Positions 7,930 to 16,150 are shown, numbered from the stretch's first letter. The stretch: DNA of 18,822 nucleotides from an uncultured Clostridia bacterium (GCA_944386375.1 CALXAW010000015.1:1-18822); one strand, 5' to 3'. The notes: generated by a model from the sequence alone, not told the origin. Numbers and translations: made by a program.

Positions 7930-9564
7930 TTATATTTTGCTCATCTTATAAAATGAATATCCTCCTGTTATGTTGTACACTTTAAAACCATTTTGTTTTA
8001 ATATTCTACATGCTATATAACTTCTTAAACCTGTATGGCAATGTACATATATTTCTTGGCTTTTATCAATTTTGTCTAAATTTTCTCTAATTGTATCTAA
8101 CTCTATATGTTGTACTCCATCTATATGTGATAATTCGTATTCTGCTTTTGTTCTAACATCTAATATATATGGATTTGGTAATTTTTTTACTTCTTGCCAG
8201 GTTATATTTTCTACCAAACCTTCTATTTCGTTTTCTATGGCATTTCCCAATATATTTACTGGACTTTTAGCAGACGAAAATGGAGGTGCATAACATAGCT
8301 CCAATTCTGACAAATCATATGCTGTCATTTTCATTTTTATTGCTGTTGCTAATATGTCTGTTATTTTATCTACACCTTCTTTCCCCCATACTTGTGCTCC
8401 TAGTATTTTTCCTGTTTGAGATTCATATATTGCTTTTATTGTTATTGATGTTGCTCCTGGATAGTATGTTGCATGAGAATATGGCGATATGATAATTGTT
8501 TGGTATTCTAATTTATTATTTTTACATGTTTGTTCATTTATTCCTGTTATTCCTAATGTATAGTCAAATATTTTTAATATGCTACTTCCTATTGTTCCTT
8601 TGTAACTTCCATTTTTACCACATATATTGTTTGCTACAACTCTTGCTTGCCTATTTGCTGGTCCTGCTAGTGGAATATATGCTTCTTTTTTTGTAACATA
8701 ATTTGTTACTTGCACACAATCTCCTAATGCATATATATTGCTATCACTTGTTTGCATATATTGGTTAACAATTATACTTCCTTTTTCATTTGTTTTTAAA
8801 TTACTTTCTTTTGCTAATTTTGCCTCTGGTTTTACACCTATACACAATATTATAAAATCTGTTAGTATTTTGCCATTTTCTAATATTATATTTAATCTTT
8901 CATTTTCTTGTTTTATATCTTTTACTCCATTTTTTAATATTACATTTATACCCTTTTCTTTTAGTTTTTTCTCTACAATAACTGATATATCTTCGTCTAT
9001 TGGTCCAATTAAATGTGATGCTTTTTCTATTATTGTTATTTTAGTATTTTGTTGTTTACTTATATTTTCTGCCATTTCTATTCCAATATATCCTCCACCT
9101 ATTATTGTTATATTTTCTGGATGTTTATTTTTAATATATTCTTTTATTTTTACAGAATCATCTACAGTTCGTAATGTATGTATTTGATTTGTTTGTATAT
9201 TTTTAAATGGATTTATTGGCTCAGCTCCTGGTGATAATACTAATTTATCATAATTTTCTTCATATTCTTCTTGGCTCTTTAGATTTTTTATTTTTACTTT
9301 TTTATTTTCTCTATCTATCTTTATTACTTCTTGCATTATTCGTACATCTATATTAAATCTTTCTTTGAAACTTTTTGGAGTTTGAACTAATAAGTTTTCT
9401 TTTTTTGTTATTACATCTCCTATAAAATATGGCAAACCACAATTTGCAAAAGATATATACTTACCTCTTTCAAAAACTATTATTTCTGCATTTTCGTCTA
9501 GCCTTCTTAACCTTGCTGCAGTTGTTGCACCTCCTGCAACGCCTCCTACTATTATTACCTTCAT
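7930..9564 (-). CDS. CoA-disulfide reductase family flavoprotein with C-terminal rhodanese domain
   Basis: The 544-aa protein is an FAD- and NAD(P)H-dependent pyridine nucleotide-disulfide oxidoreductase. The FAD-binding motif VIIVGGVAGGATTAARLRR is at the N-terminus, followed by SFANCGLPY with redox-active Cys42 as in CoA-disulfide reductase, Npx and NADH oxidase. A second dinucleotide motif ITIIGGGYIGIEMAE is near 152-166, ALGDC is in the C-terminal FAD segment, and the dimerisation region contains CYAPPFSSAKSPV. Residues from about 455 form a rhodanese domain (ILDVRTKAEYE), with the active-site Cys509 in VHCHTGLRS. This is the known CoADR-RHD fusion, which handles CoA per- or polysulfides and disulfides. 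Start: GGAAGTG precedes the ATG at 9564, and a promoter is proposed at 9604-9632. Peroxidase, polysulfide reductase and oxidase roles cannot be separated from sequence. Confidence 0.88.
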   Translation of the reverse strand: MKVIIVGGVAGGATTAARLRRLDENAEIIVFERGKYISFANCGLPYFIGDVITKKENLLVQTPKSFKERFNIDVRIMQEVIKIDRENKKVKIKNLKSQEEYEENYDKLVLSPGAEPINPFKNIQTNQIHTLRTVDDSVKIKEYIKNKHPENITIIGGGYIGIEMAENISKQQNTKITIIEKASHLIGPIDEDISVIVEKKLKEKGINVILKNGVKDIKQENERLNIILENGKILTDFIILCIGVKPEAKLAKESNLKTNEKGSIIVNQYMQTSDSNIYALGDCVQVTNYVTKKEAYIPLAGPANRQARVVANNICGKNGSYKGTIGSSILKIFDYTLGITGINEQTCKNNKLEYQTIIISPYSHATYYPGATSITIKAIYESQTGKILGAQVWGKEGVDKITDILATAIKMKMTAYDLSELELCYAPPFSSAKSPVNILGNAIENEIEGLVENITWQEVKKLPNPYILDVRTKAEYELSHIDGVQHIELDTIRENLDKIDKSQEIYVHCHTGLRSYIACRILKQNGFKVYNITGGYSFYKMSKI

Positions 9565-9603
9565 TTTATCACTTCCATTTCTGCTTAAATATTTATATTT
9601 GCA

Positions 9604-9632
9604 ATTATATCATTTGTATCTATCTTTTTAAA
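9604..9632 (-). promoter_or_regulatory. Possible promoter of the CoADR-rhodanese gene
   Basis: On the minus strand TTTAAA (9632-9627, 4 of 6) is 17 nt from a perfect TATAAT (9609-9604), about 40 nt before the ATG. It is divergent from the tRNA-Lys promoter. Confidence 0.45.
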
Positions 9633-9665
9633 TACTCTATCTTTAACTTTTTAAAGTTTTAGTTG

Positions 9666-9693
9666 TTGACAAATGTTTAATTTGTAGTATAAT
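9666..9693 (+). promoter_or_regulatory. Consensus promoter of tRNA-Lys
   Basis: A perfect TTGACA (9666-9671), a 16-nt spacer and a perfect TATAAT (9688-9693). Transcription would start near 9700, just before the tRNA at 9712. Confidence 0.85.
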
Positions 9694-9711
9694 ACTATAT
9701 ATGATGCATAT

Positions 9712-9787
9712 GCGCCATTAGCTCAGTTGGTAGAGCAGCAGACTCTTAATCTGATGGTCGGAGGTTCGACCCCTCTATGGCGCACCA
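9712..9787 (+). tRNA. tRNA-Lys (anticodon CTT)
   Basis: This is a 76-nt cloverleaf. The acceptor stem GCGCCAT pairs perfectly with ATGGCGC, the D-arm is GCTC/GAGC, the T-arm is GGAGG with TTCGACC, and the 3' CCA is encoded. The anticodon loop CTCTTAA gives anticodon CTT (AAG codons). The first anticodon-stem pair (27-43) is G-A rather than Watson-Crick, while the other four pairs are normal. It has its own promoter and terminator, so it is a single-gene transcription unit. Confidence 0.95.
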
Positions 9788-9793
9788 ATTTAT

Positions 9794-9830
9794 AACAACT
9801 TACAATCTTAAAAGTTTGCAAGTTGTTTTT
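9794..9830 (+). terminator. Terminator of tRNA-Lys
   Basis: The stem AACAACTT (9794-9801) pairs with AAGTTGTT (9820-9827), with a further CAA/TTG extension across one mismatch. It is followed by a T-run to 9830. Confidence 0.82.
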
Positions 9831-9886
9831 CTATATATAAACAAATTTTAAAGCAGTATTTTTGGTTTAGATTGGAGATTAAAAAT

Positions 9887-10450
9887 ATGAGTGAAGAAGA
9901 AAAAATGATATCAGGAGAATTATATAATTCAAGTGATAAGCAATTAGTCGAAAAGTTGATAAATGCAAAAAAACTATGTAATCAATACAATAAATTAGAT
10001 GTCGACGATACAGAAAACAGAAATAAAATAATTAAGCAATTATTTTCAAAAACGGGAAAAAATTTTATGATAATGCCAAACTTTTATTGTGATTATGGAT
10101 TTAATATTGAAATTGGGGAAAATTTTTATTCAAATCATAATTTAGTTATATTAGATGCAAATAAAGTGACTATAGGAAATAATGTACAAATTGGTCCTAA
10201 TTGTGGACTTTACACATCAGGACATCCAATAGATAAAAACCTAAGAAGAAAAGTCGAATTTGCCAAACCAATTACAATTGGAAGTGATGTATGGATTGGC
10301 GGAAATGTCTGCATAATGCCTGGTGTTACAATAGGAGATAATACTGTCATAGGAGCAGGAAGTGTTGTTACAAAGGATATACAATCAAATGTCATTGCAT
10401 ATCGGAAATCCTTGCAGAGTGATAAAAGAAATATAAGAAAAAAGGGGTGA
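9887..10450 (+). CDS. Maltose/galactoside O-acetyltransferase-like enzyme (LbH family), frameshifted C-terminus
   Basis: A left-handed beta-helix acetyl-CoA-dependent sugar O-acetyltransferase. MSEEEKMISGELYN is the typical MAT/GAT N-terminal cap. Hexapeptide repeats follow (ITIGSDVWIGGNVCIMPGV, TIGDNTVIGAGSVVTKDI), and GLYTSGHPID carries the catalytic His. I start at ATG 9887, 8 nt behind TGGAGAT; a TTG at 9872 is the only upstream alternative. The end is abnormal. The family ends with a GNPCRVIKEI-type tail, but this frame gives YRKSLQSDKRNIRKKG. Dropping one base near 10403 (the C in ATATCGGA) restores GNPCRVIKEI and a TAA at 10434-10436. That is a one-base insertion, either real or a sequencing error. 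The gene lies 4-18 nt upstream of the DUF2207 gene. Confidence 0.85.
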   Translation: MSEEEKMISGELYNSSDKQLVEKLINAKKLCNQYNKLDVDDTENRNKIIKQLFSKTGKNFMIMPNFYCDYGFNIEIGENFYSNHNLVILDANKVTIGNNVQIGPNCGLYTSGHPIDKNLRRKVEFAKPITIGSDVWIGGNVCIMPGVTIGDNTVIGAGSVVTKDIQSNVIAYRKSLQSDKRNIRKKG

Positions 10451-10454
10451 GATA

Positions 10455-12749
10455 ATGAAAAGTGTAAAATTATTAGTTTGTGCGATTATTTTTTCCGCAA
10501 TTTGTTTTATATCACATTTTAGTTTTGCTGCTGCGGAAACTACTAAGCTGTTATACCAAGATATTACTATAAATAGGGATGGTTCAATAACAGTTAAAGA
10601 AGCTGCTTGGTTACAAGGCGAATATAATGGAAGGCTTAGGGATATAGACTTTGCCAATCATTATTCTTCTAGATTTACCGGCATATACAGTAATTTCTCT
10701 GGAGATACAGACATTTATAACGGAAGTTCTATAAAAGATATTAAAATTTATGATATCTCTCAATCAAATTTCAACTCTATTTCTGATATTGATAAATCAG
10801 AGACAATCTATGAGCAAGTAAATAGTGCTAAAAATGGTAAATATGGGGTATATACTATTGACCAAAATAATTATGGAGCTGATTTTAAGATTTTTTGTCC
10901 TTCTACAAATAACAAAGTTTTCTGTATGGAATATACAATAACAGATGCTGTTGTTGTTCATAATGATGTTGCAGAATTATATTGGAATGTTCTTGGTGAA
11001 TATTACGAAGAAAATATAACAGATTTTCAGGTTTTAGTGCATCTTCCTGGCGAAGATGATGATGTAAGAATTTGGACTCATGGACCTTTAACAGGAGAAA
11101 ATAAAATTATAGATTCTAAAACATTGTCTTTTAAAGATTACAATGTACCATACTATACTCCTGAAACTATAAGAATTATGTTTGATAAATCTCTTGTACC
11201 ATCTGCTACTAAAAAGTCTAATGTTGATGGAAGAGAAAACATTTTAAAAGTCGAAAGTGCATTAGCTGATGAGGCAAATCGCACTAGAGAACTTGCTAAA
11301 CTAAATTTGGAAAATAGAGCTAATGAGGCAGTTTATAAATTAGAAGAGAATCTAACTATTTACTATTATAATATGGCTTTAGAATATGTAAACGAATTAG
11401 ATAATTCTAATGAAAATAAACAAATATTTTTAGACAGAATAAATAAAACAAAAGAGCAAGTTAATTCTAATTGGAAAGAAGAGTTAGACGAAGATTTGCA
11501 TTTTTTAACAGTTGATAATTATACATATTTGACTAGATATAGCTTAGAGTCTTTTGTAGAAGATGTTGAAGAAGGGTTTGACGAAGATGCTAAAGCTACA
11601 TATTTAGCATTTGTTCCAGATTTAGAAAATACTTTAGCTCAAAAAGAAGCTGGGATTCGCGCATTTTTTATAAAAATAGCAATTGCACTTTTAGCAATTA
11701 TTTTATTAATAGATGTATATGTTTTAAGAAAACAATATATTCAAAAACATACTTTTAAAGAAAAATATTACCGAGATTTTCCTTCAGATGACAATCCAAA
11801 TGTTATTGAGTATCTTGTAAAAGGTAAATCTACAAATGACGGTTTTTCTGCTACTATTTTAAATTTGATAACTAAAAAAGTCCTTGAATACGAAAAAGAT
11901 AGTAAAAAAGATGATATTTCTTTAATTTTAAAAGATACAAATTATGTTGGAACTCCTGCAGAAGTAACTGTTTTAAATTTACTATTTAATATGGTTGGCT
12001 CAGACAATAAGTGTAGTTTAGCTAAACTAAAGCGCTATGGTGCTAATTCTAGTATTAAAGCAAAAGCCTTATTAAAAAAGATTCAAGCTTTTAAAACTAC
12101 TACTAAAACTGAGGCTGAAGAGAAGCAGTATTTTAAGAAAAGTAGTTTTTCTCATACTTGTATATTAATTATAATATTACTTAGTATTGCCGCTTGTGTT
12201 ATTTCACCTGGTGTAGTTTATGGTAGAATTATGCCTTGGTTTTTACTATACATAGGCTTTATTGTATCTTTTGCTATTGTAAGTATAGTTATATCTTCCA
12301 AATATAAACCTCGTACACAATTAGGTATGGAAGAATATTCAAAATGGCTTGCACATAAACGTTTTTTAGAGGATTTTAGTAATTTTGACGAAAAAGATTT
12401 ACCAGAAATAACTTTATGGGAAAAATATTTAGTTACTGCTATGGTTTTAGGCTGTGCTGACAAAGTAGAAAAAAGGATGAAGTTATATATTACCAATACA
12501 AATGATACCACTATAGATAGCAATTTATTAATATATTCAAGCATTAGTAACAATTTAATTAGAGATTTAAGTTCTAGTGTTAATTCTGCCACTCGCTCTG
12601 CTACTACAGAAATCTCTTCTAGTAGTTCATACTCTTCTGGAGGTGGATTTGGAGGCGGTTCTTCTGGTGGCGGAGGCCGGAGGTGGCCGGAGGCGGCGGA
12701 GGTGGTCGCTTTTAGGAGCGTAGCGCCTGTTATACTAATCCGAAAGTAA
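10455..12749 (+). CDS. DUF2207 family membrane protein, C-terminal Gly tail frameshifted
   Basis: The 764-aa predicted membrane protein has the DUF2207 architecture. A signal peptide comes first (hydrophobic 5-22, FSFAAA cleavage region), then an extracellular beta-rich domain starting with DITINRDGSITVKE. A Glu-rich helical insert lies near 275-390, a membrane helix at about 400-420 (FFIKIAIALLAIILLIDVYV), and a cytoplasmic segment follows. Two further helices at about 565-615 and a Ser/Gly-rich tail complete it. Members normally end in a poly-Gly run and an RF-like terminus. Here the frame changes after SSGGGG into RRWPEAAEVVAFR. Skipping one C at 12677/12678 and one at 12687/12688 restores uninterrupted Gly codons ending GGRF and a TAG at 12713-12715. 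GGGGTGAG precedes the ATG. The function is unknown; co-transcription with the acetyltransferase gene is likely. Confidence 0.85.
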   Translation: MKSVKLLVCAIIFSAICFISHFSFAAAETTKLLYQDITINRDGSITVKEAAWLQGEYNGRLRDIDFANHYSSRFTGIYSNFSGDTDIYNGSSIKDIKIYDISQSNFNSISDIDKSETIYEQVNSAKNGKYGVYTIDQNNYGADFKIFCPSTNNKVFCMEYTITDAVVVHNDVAELYWNVLGEYYEENITDFQVLVHLPGEDDDVRIWTHGPLTGENKIIDSKTLSFKDYNVPYYTPETIRIMFDKSLVPSATKKSNVDGRENILKVESALADEANRTRELAKLNLENRANEAVYKLEENLTIYYYNMALEYVNELDNSNENKQIFLDRINKTKEQVNSNWKEELDEDLHFLTVDNYTYLTRYSLESFVEDVEEGFDEDAKATYLAFVPDLENTLAQKEAGIRAFFIKIAIALLAIILLIDVYVLRKQYIQKHTFKEKYYRDFPSDDNPNVIEYLVKGKSTNDGFSATILNLITKKVLEYEKDSKKDDISLILKDTNYVGTPAEVTVLNLLFNMVGSDNKCSLAKLKRYGANSSIKAKALLKKIQAFKTTTKTEAEEKQYFKKSSFSHTCILIIILLSIAACVISPGVVYGRIMPWFLLYIGFIVSFAIVSIVISSKYKPRTQLGMEEYSKWLAHKRFLEDFSNFDEKDLPEITLWEKYLVTAMVLGCADKVEKRMKLYITNTNDTTIDSNLLIYSSISNNLIRDLSSSVNSATRSATTEISSSSSYSSGGGFGGGSSGGGGRRWPEAAEVVAFRSVAPVILIRK

Positions 12750-12770
12750 TGCTTTCGGATTAGTATAACA
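12728..12770 (+). repeat. 19-bp perfect inverted repeat, hairpin 1 (possible terminator)
   Basis: The left arm 12728-12746 (TGTTATACTAATCCGAAAG) pairs perfectly with 12752-12770 around the loop TAATG. It lies 12 nt after the reconstructed stop of the DUF2207 gene and is followed by AAGCTCGCTTTTC. It could end that transcript, although the T-run is 9 nt from the stem. An outer GAGC/GCTC pair may extend the structure. Confidence 0.8.
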
Positions 12771-12790
12771 AAGCTCGCTTTTCTTATAAT

Positions 12791-12894
12791 GGTATAAAAG
12801 CTACTATGCTTATACACATACTAGCTGTTCTAGTAATTAGGTGTAATGCACCCTAATTACTAGAACAGCTAGTCGTTTTAATTGACTTTATACC
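12791..12894. repeat. Nested inverted repeat, hairpin 2 (possible MITE-like element)
   Basis: The inner arms 12820-12841 and 12852-12873 are a perfect 22-bp inverted repeat. It extends by TG/CA around another TAATG loop (12844-12848), with one bulged C at 12851. Outer arms GGTATAAAAG (12791-12800) and CTTTATACC (12886-12894) also pair, with one extra A, so the whole block folds as a nested cruciform. No transposase, target duplication or clean T-run is evident. It could be a small non-autonomous element or an RNA structure. Confidence 0.6.
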
Positions 12895-12949
12895 AAAAAA
12901 GTCATAAAATATTGTTGTTATTTTTTACAAATTTAAAAGGAGTATTGTG

Positions 12950-14212
12950 ATGGAGTATAATATAGATGAAATTAACGAAAAAGCAAATTATTGTTTAAAT
13001 TGTAAAGTTAAGCCTTGCCACAAGGGTTGTCCTTTGGGTAATAACATCCCTGATTTTATTAAATGTGTAAAAAGTGGTATGTATGAAGATGCATATAATG
13101 TTTTATTAGAAACAACTGTATTACAATCTATTTGTGGTAGAATCTGCCCACATGAAAAGCAATGCCAAGGTAGCTGTGTGCGTGGCATTAAGTCTACACC
13201 TGTTAGTATTGGTGATTTAGAGGCTTTTGTTGGAGATATTGCTATTAAAAATAATTACAAAATTAAAAAAACAGATATTAATAATGGAAAAAAGGTGGCT
13301 ATCATTGGTGGAGGTCCAGCTGGGCTTACTTGTGCCGCTTTTCTTGCTAAATCAGGATTTGATGTTACTATTTATGAAAAGCATAGTAAGCTTGGCGGAT
13401 TATTACGTCATGGTATACCAGAATTTAGACTTAGCAAAAATTTATTAGATAATGCTATTCAAAAAATTTTGGATTTAGATATAAATGTGATTTGTAACAA
13501 AGAACTTGGCAAAGATTATAACTTAAATAAACTTTTACAAATGTATGATGCTATATTTTTAAGTTTTGGTGCAAATATTTCTTCTAAAATGAATATTCCA
13601 GGTGAAAATTTGAAAGGCGTTTTTGGAGGGAACGAACTAATTGAGCATAATTTACATCCTAACTATTCTGGCAAAAATGTTGTTGTAATCGGTGGTGGCA
13701 ATGTTGCTATGGACGTTGCAAGAACAGTAAAACATATGGGATGTAGCGATGTAACTATTGTGTATAGAAGAGCAGAAGAACAAATGCCTGCTGAAAGAAA
13801 AGAAATAGAAGACGCTAAATTAGAAGGAATTAATTTTATGTTTCAAACTAATGTTATAAAAATAAACGGGAATGCCTACGGAAGTGTAAATAGCATTGAA
13901 TGTGTTAAAACAGAACTCGTTCAAAAAGAGGGTGAATTACGAGCCATTCCTATTAACATAGAAAATAGTAATTTTTCTTTTGAAACAGATTATGTTATGA
14001 TGGCCGTTGGCTCTCATACTGAAAGTGCTCTAGTTAGCTCTTTAGGAATAGAACTTGATAAAAAAGGTTATATAAAAACTGACGATAATTTTATGACATC
14101 TATTAAAGGTGTTTTCGCAGGTGGAGATTTAATTGGCACTAAATCTACTGTGGCATGGGCTGCAAGAAACGGTAGAGATGTAGCTGAATCTATACAAAAA
14201 TACTTGTCTTAA
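12950..14212 (+). CDS. NADPH-dependent glutamate synthase small-subunit-like oxidoreductase
   Basis: The 420-aa soluble Fe-S flavoprotein resembles GltD and the NfnB-type family. The N-terminal Fer4_20 domain has Cys clusters CLNCKVKPCHKGCP (15-28) and CGRICPHEKQCQGSC, which can bind two 4Fe-4S clusters. The FAD motif VAIIGGGPAGLTCAAFLAKSG is near 107, with an LRHGIPEFRL signature. The NADPH motif VVVIGGGNVAMDVAR is near 246, and the closing FAD segment is GVFAGGDLIG. Start choice: AAAAGGAG at 12935-12942 is 7 nt before ATG 12950; a GTG at 12947 is in frame but less well placed. No large glutamate synthase subunit gene is adjacent, so the protein may act alone or with a distant partner, for example in NADPH-ferredoxin electron transfer. 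The gene converges on the SWIM-protein gene. Confidence 0.86.
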   Translation: MEYNIDEINEKANYCLNCKVKPCHKGCPLGNNIPDFIKCVKSGMYEDAYNVLLETTVLQSICGRICPHEKQCQGSCVRGIKSTPVSIGDLEAFVGDIAIKNNYKIKKTDINNGKKVAIIGGGPAGLTCAAFLAKSGFDVTIYEKHSKLGGLLRHGIPEFRLSKNLLDNAIQKILDLDINVICNKELGKDYNLNKLLQMYDAIFLSFGANISSKMNIPGENLKGVFGGNELIEHNLHPNYSGKNVVVIGGGNVAMDVARTVKHMGCSDVTIVYRRAEEQMPAERKEIEDAKLEGINFMFQTNVIKINGNAYGSVNSIECVKTELVQKEGELRAIPINIENSNFSFETDYVMMAVGSHTESALVSSLGIELDKKGYIKTDDNFMTSIKGVFAGGDLIGTKSTVAWAARNGRDVAESIQKYLS

Positions 14213-14234
14213 TTTTAGTTAAGACAAGTATTTT
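14197..14234. terminator. Bidirectional terminator between convergent genes
   Basis: A perfect 16-bp inverted repeat, AAAATACTTGTCTTAA (14197-14212) and its complement (14219-14234), has a 6-nt loop. Each arm holds the last codons and TAA of one gene, on plus and minus respectively. The A/T ends of the stem supply U-rich tails in both directions. Confidence 0.9.
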
Positions 14235-16092
14235 CTTTTCTTAAATACAATATCATTGCATATTCATGTTTACAGTTTCCTGTATATGGGCAATTGCATT
14301 TCATACTTTTTATAGTGTTTCCATTTATCTCTATTTCTACTTCATATTCTTTTCCAAATTCTGTTCCTTGAATGTATCCTATATATTTATTTTCTTTTTG
14401 TATACATGAATATATCATATTATTTTCGAAATAGTCAGTTCCTCTAAAAATTATTTGTGGTTCAAATAGTTTTTCAATTTCCTCACTGTATAAGTCTATA
14501 TTTAGTGGCTTTGTTGATGGCTCTCTAAAGATTACTGGTGGTTCTTTATAATTGCTTAAATCTTCTTCTATTTTTAAAATTTTATTTATTCTTTCTTTAC
14601 ACACTTTTACCATTTCTGTTTTTTGCAACTCTTGTAATGCAATATATATTTCTTTTGGAAAATCTTTTATATCTTTTTTACTTTTATTTTGCCATTCTAT
14701 TATTGTATTAATTGCTGCATTTCTAGGATGTATTGTTTTTGATTTTAGCCCAGCAACTATTATATTATTACATGTAAATGGATAATGGCTTAATATTTGA
14801 ATTATATATGTCAAATTAGTAGCATAGTTATCACTGCTCCACAATATTGGTTCTGGTTGTTTATAATTTTCTTTAAAATTTTGTGAATGTTCCATTAAAT
14901 ATATTGTATTTTTAGCATATTTAGGTGCACTAACTAAATATGGAAATGCATCAAATCTATTAAATGGGTCTTCACTATATACCTTATATATGTCTTCTTC
15001 TACTGGTATGTTAGAATCTATAGTTGCTACTTCAATTGCCTGTATAAATTTTTTTGTTTCTCCACTAAGTATGGCTTTTTTTAGAGTTTGAACAGCCTTT
15101 TCACATTCTATTAAGTCTCCTATTTTTAAAAATATATAGTCTTCTTCTTCTGTCCTTTCTTTTTTATATGCTAAGTATCTAGAAATCATTACTGGTATGT
15201 GATAAAAATTAATATCATCCATTACCTTTTTAAATTGTTCTATATATGATTCAAATAACTCCGTAGAATCTGAGAACCTTTCTATTCCACTTACTGGACC
15301 TTTTTCTAGTAGCCCTTGCATTATATAGTCAATACCTTCTAACTGTTTTTTGTTTAGTTTATTTCTATGTAGTACATCTATTATATCTATCTTTTTGGCT
15401 ACAATATTTGCTAAATACCCTAAATGTATTTTATTTTTGCATCCTTCTGTTATAAGCCATTCTTTTATATTTTCTGTGGTTGGTTCTAATGATGTTACTA
15501 AATGTATTTTTCCCCATCCATCTAATTTTTTTGCTAGCATAAATCTTATTTCATTTGCATTTTTCCAGTTTCTTATTACATAATTTATATATAACGAAAA
15601 TTCGTCACTTAAGGCTATTTTTTCTAAAACTTCTACTAGGCCTTTATTTCTTGATACATCTATCATACCTATTAAACATATTCCTAGTTTCATCAATTCT
15701 ATATTTCTTGTATTTGCTATTATACGTACTGCAAGGTCTAGTAATGCATTTGGGTCTACATTTTTGGCGTTTTTACGTATATCGTCTATTATTAAATCCA
15801 TATTTGGCAGTGTTTTTATTTTATTATTTGCAAAATATTCGTCTAGTTTAATACATGTTTCTTCAATATTATCTTTGCTTGCTTTTTTTATAAGATTTGT
15901 AATATATAGTATCTCTTCTTTTTGAGGTTCTACTTTCATGTGAAATAACATCATTCCATCTTCTGCCCCATCTATAAAATTTATGCCTTTTGGATTTATC
16001 TTTTTATATGGTTCTAAAGTAAAATTTTCTCTTAATTTTCCATTTCTTTCTATATTATTTTCTATATATTTTAGTATTGATGTTCTTTCCAT
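14215..16092 (-). CDS. SWIM zinc-finger protein of unknown function
   Basis: A 625-aa protein with no signal peptide or membrane helix. The C-terminus carries a clear SWIM zinc finger, CxCx5CxH with Cys599, Cys601, Cys607 and His609 (CNCPYTGNCKHEYAM). It is preceded by an Arg-Gly-Thr-Asp-Tyr-Phe segment (FRGTDYFENN) often seen before SWIM domains. The long middle part (about 60-530) is helix-rich with repeated short hydrophobic helices, consistent with a HEAT-like or other alpha-solenoid, but no named domain is recognisable to me. SWIM fingers bind DNA or proteins and occur with SNF2 helicases; no helicase gene is adjacent. AGGAGAAAAGG precedes the ATG at 16092, with a candidate promoter at 16122-16150. 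The function is not assigned. Confidence 0.75.
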   Translation of the reverse strand: MERTSILKYIENNIERNGKLRENFTLEPYKKINPKGINFIDGAEDGMMLFHMKVEPQKEEILYITNLIKKASKDNIEETCIKLDEYFANNKIKTLPNMDLIIDDIRKNAKNVDPNALLDLAVRIIANTRNIELMKLGICLIGMIDVSRNKGLVEVLEKIALSDEFSLYINYVIRNWKNANEIRFMLAKKLDGWGKIHLVTSLEPTTENIKEWLITEGCKNKIHLGYLANIVAKKIDIIDVLHRNKLNKKQLEGIDYIMQGLLEKGPVSGIERFSDSTELFESYIEQFKKVMDDINFYHIPVMISRYLAYKKERTEEEDYIFLKIGDLIECEKAVQTLKKAILSGETKKFIQAIEVATIDSNIPVEEDIYKVYSEDPFNRFDAFPYLVSAPKYAKNTIYLMEHSQNFKENYKQPEPILWSSDNYATNLTYIIQILSHYPFTCNNIIVAGLKSKTIHPRNAAINTIIEWQNKSKKDIKDFPKEIYIALQELQKTEMVKVCKERINKILKIEEDLSNYKEPPVIFREPSTKPLNIDLYSEEIEKLFEPQIIFRGTDYFENNMIYSCIQKENKYIGYIQGTEFGKEYEVEIEINGNTIKSMKCNCPYTGNCKHEYAMILYLRKENTCLN

Positions 16093-16121
16093 ACCTTTTC
16101 TCCTATTTTTTATATATAAAT

Positions 16122-16150
16122 ATCATATTTTTTCGTTATTAGCAAGTAAA
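16122..16150 (-). promoter_or_regulatory. Candidate promoter of the SWIM-protein gene
   Basis: On the minus strand TTTACT (16150-16145) and TATGAT (16127-16122) are separated by 17 nt, with 4 of 6 and 5 of 6 consensus bases. It is 30 nt before the ATG. Confidence 0.5.

Noticed and set aside
12660..12749. Programmed ribosomal frameshifting in the DUF2207 tail
   Set aside because: No slippery heptamer with a following pseudoknot is apparent, and two separate shifts would be needed. Insertions explain it better.
12218..12817. Minus-strand ORF of 199 codons with a Pro-rich stretch
   Set aside because: The Pro-rich part is the complement of the Gly tail of the DUF2207 gene and the start lies in hairpin DNA. 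It has no family features.
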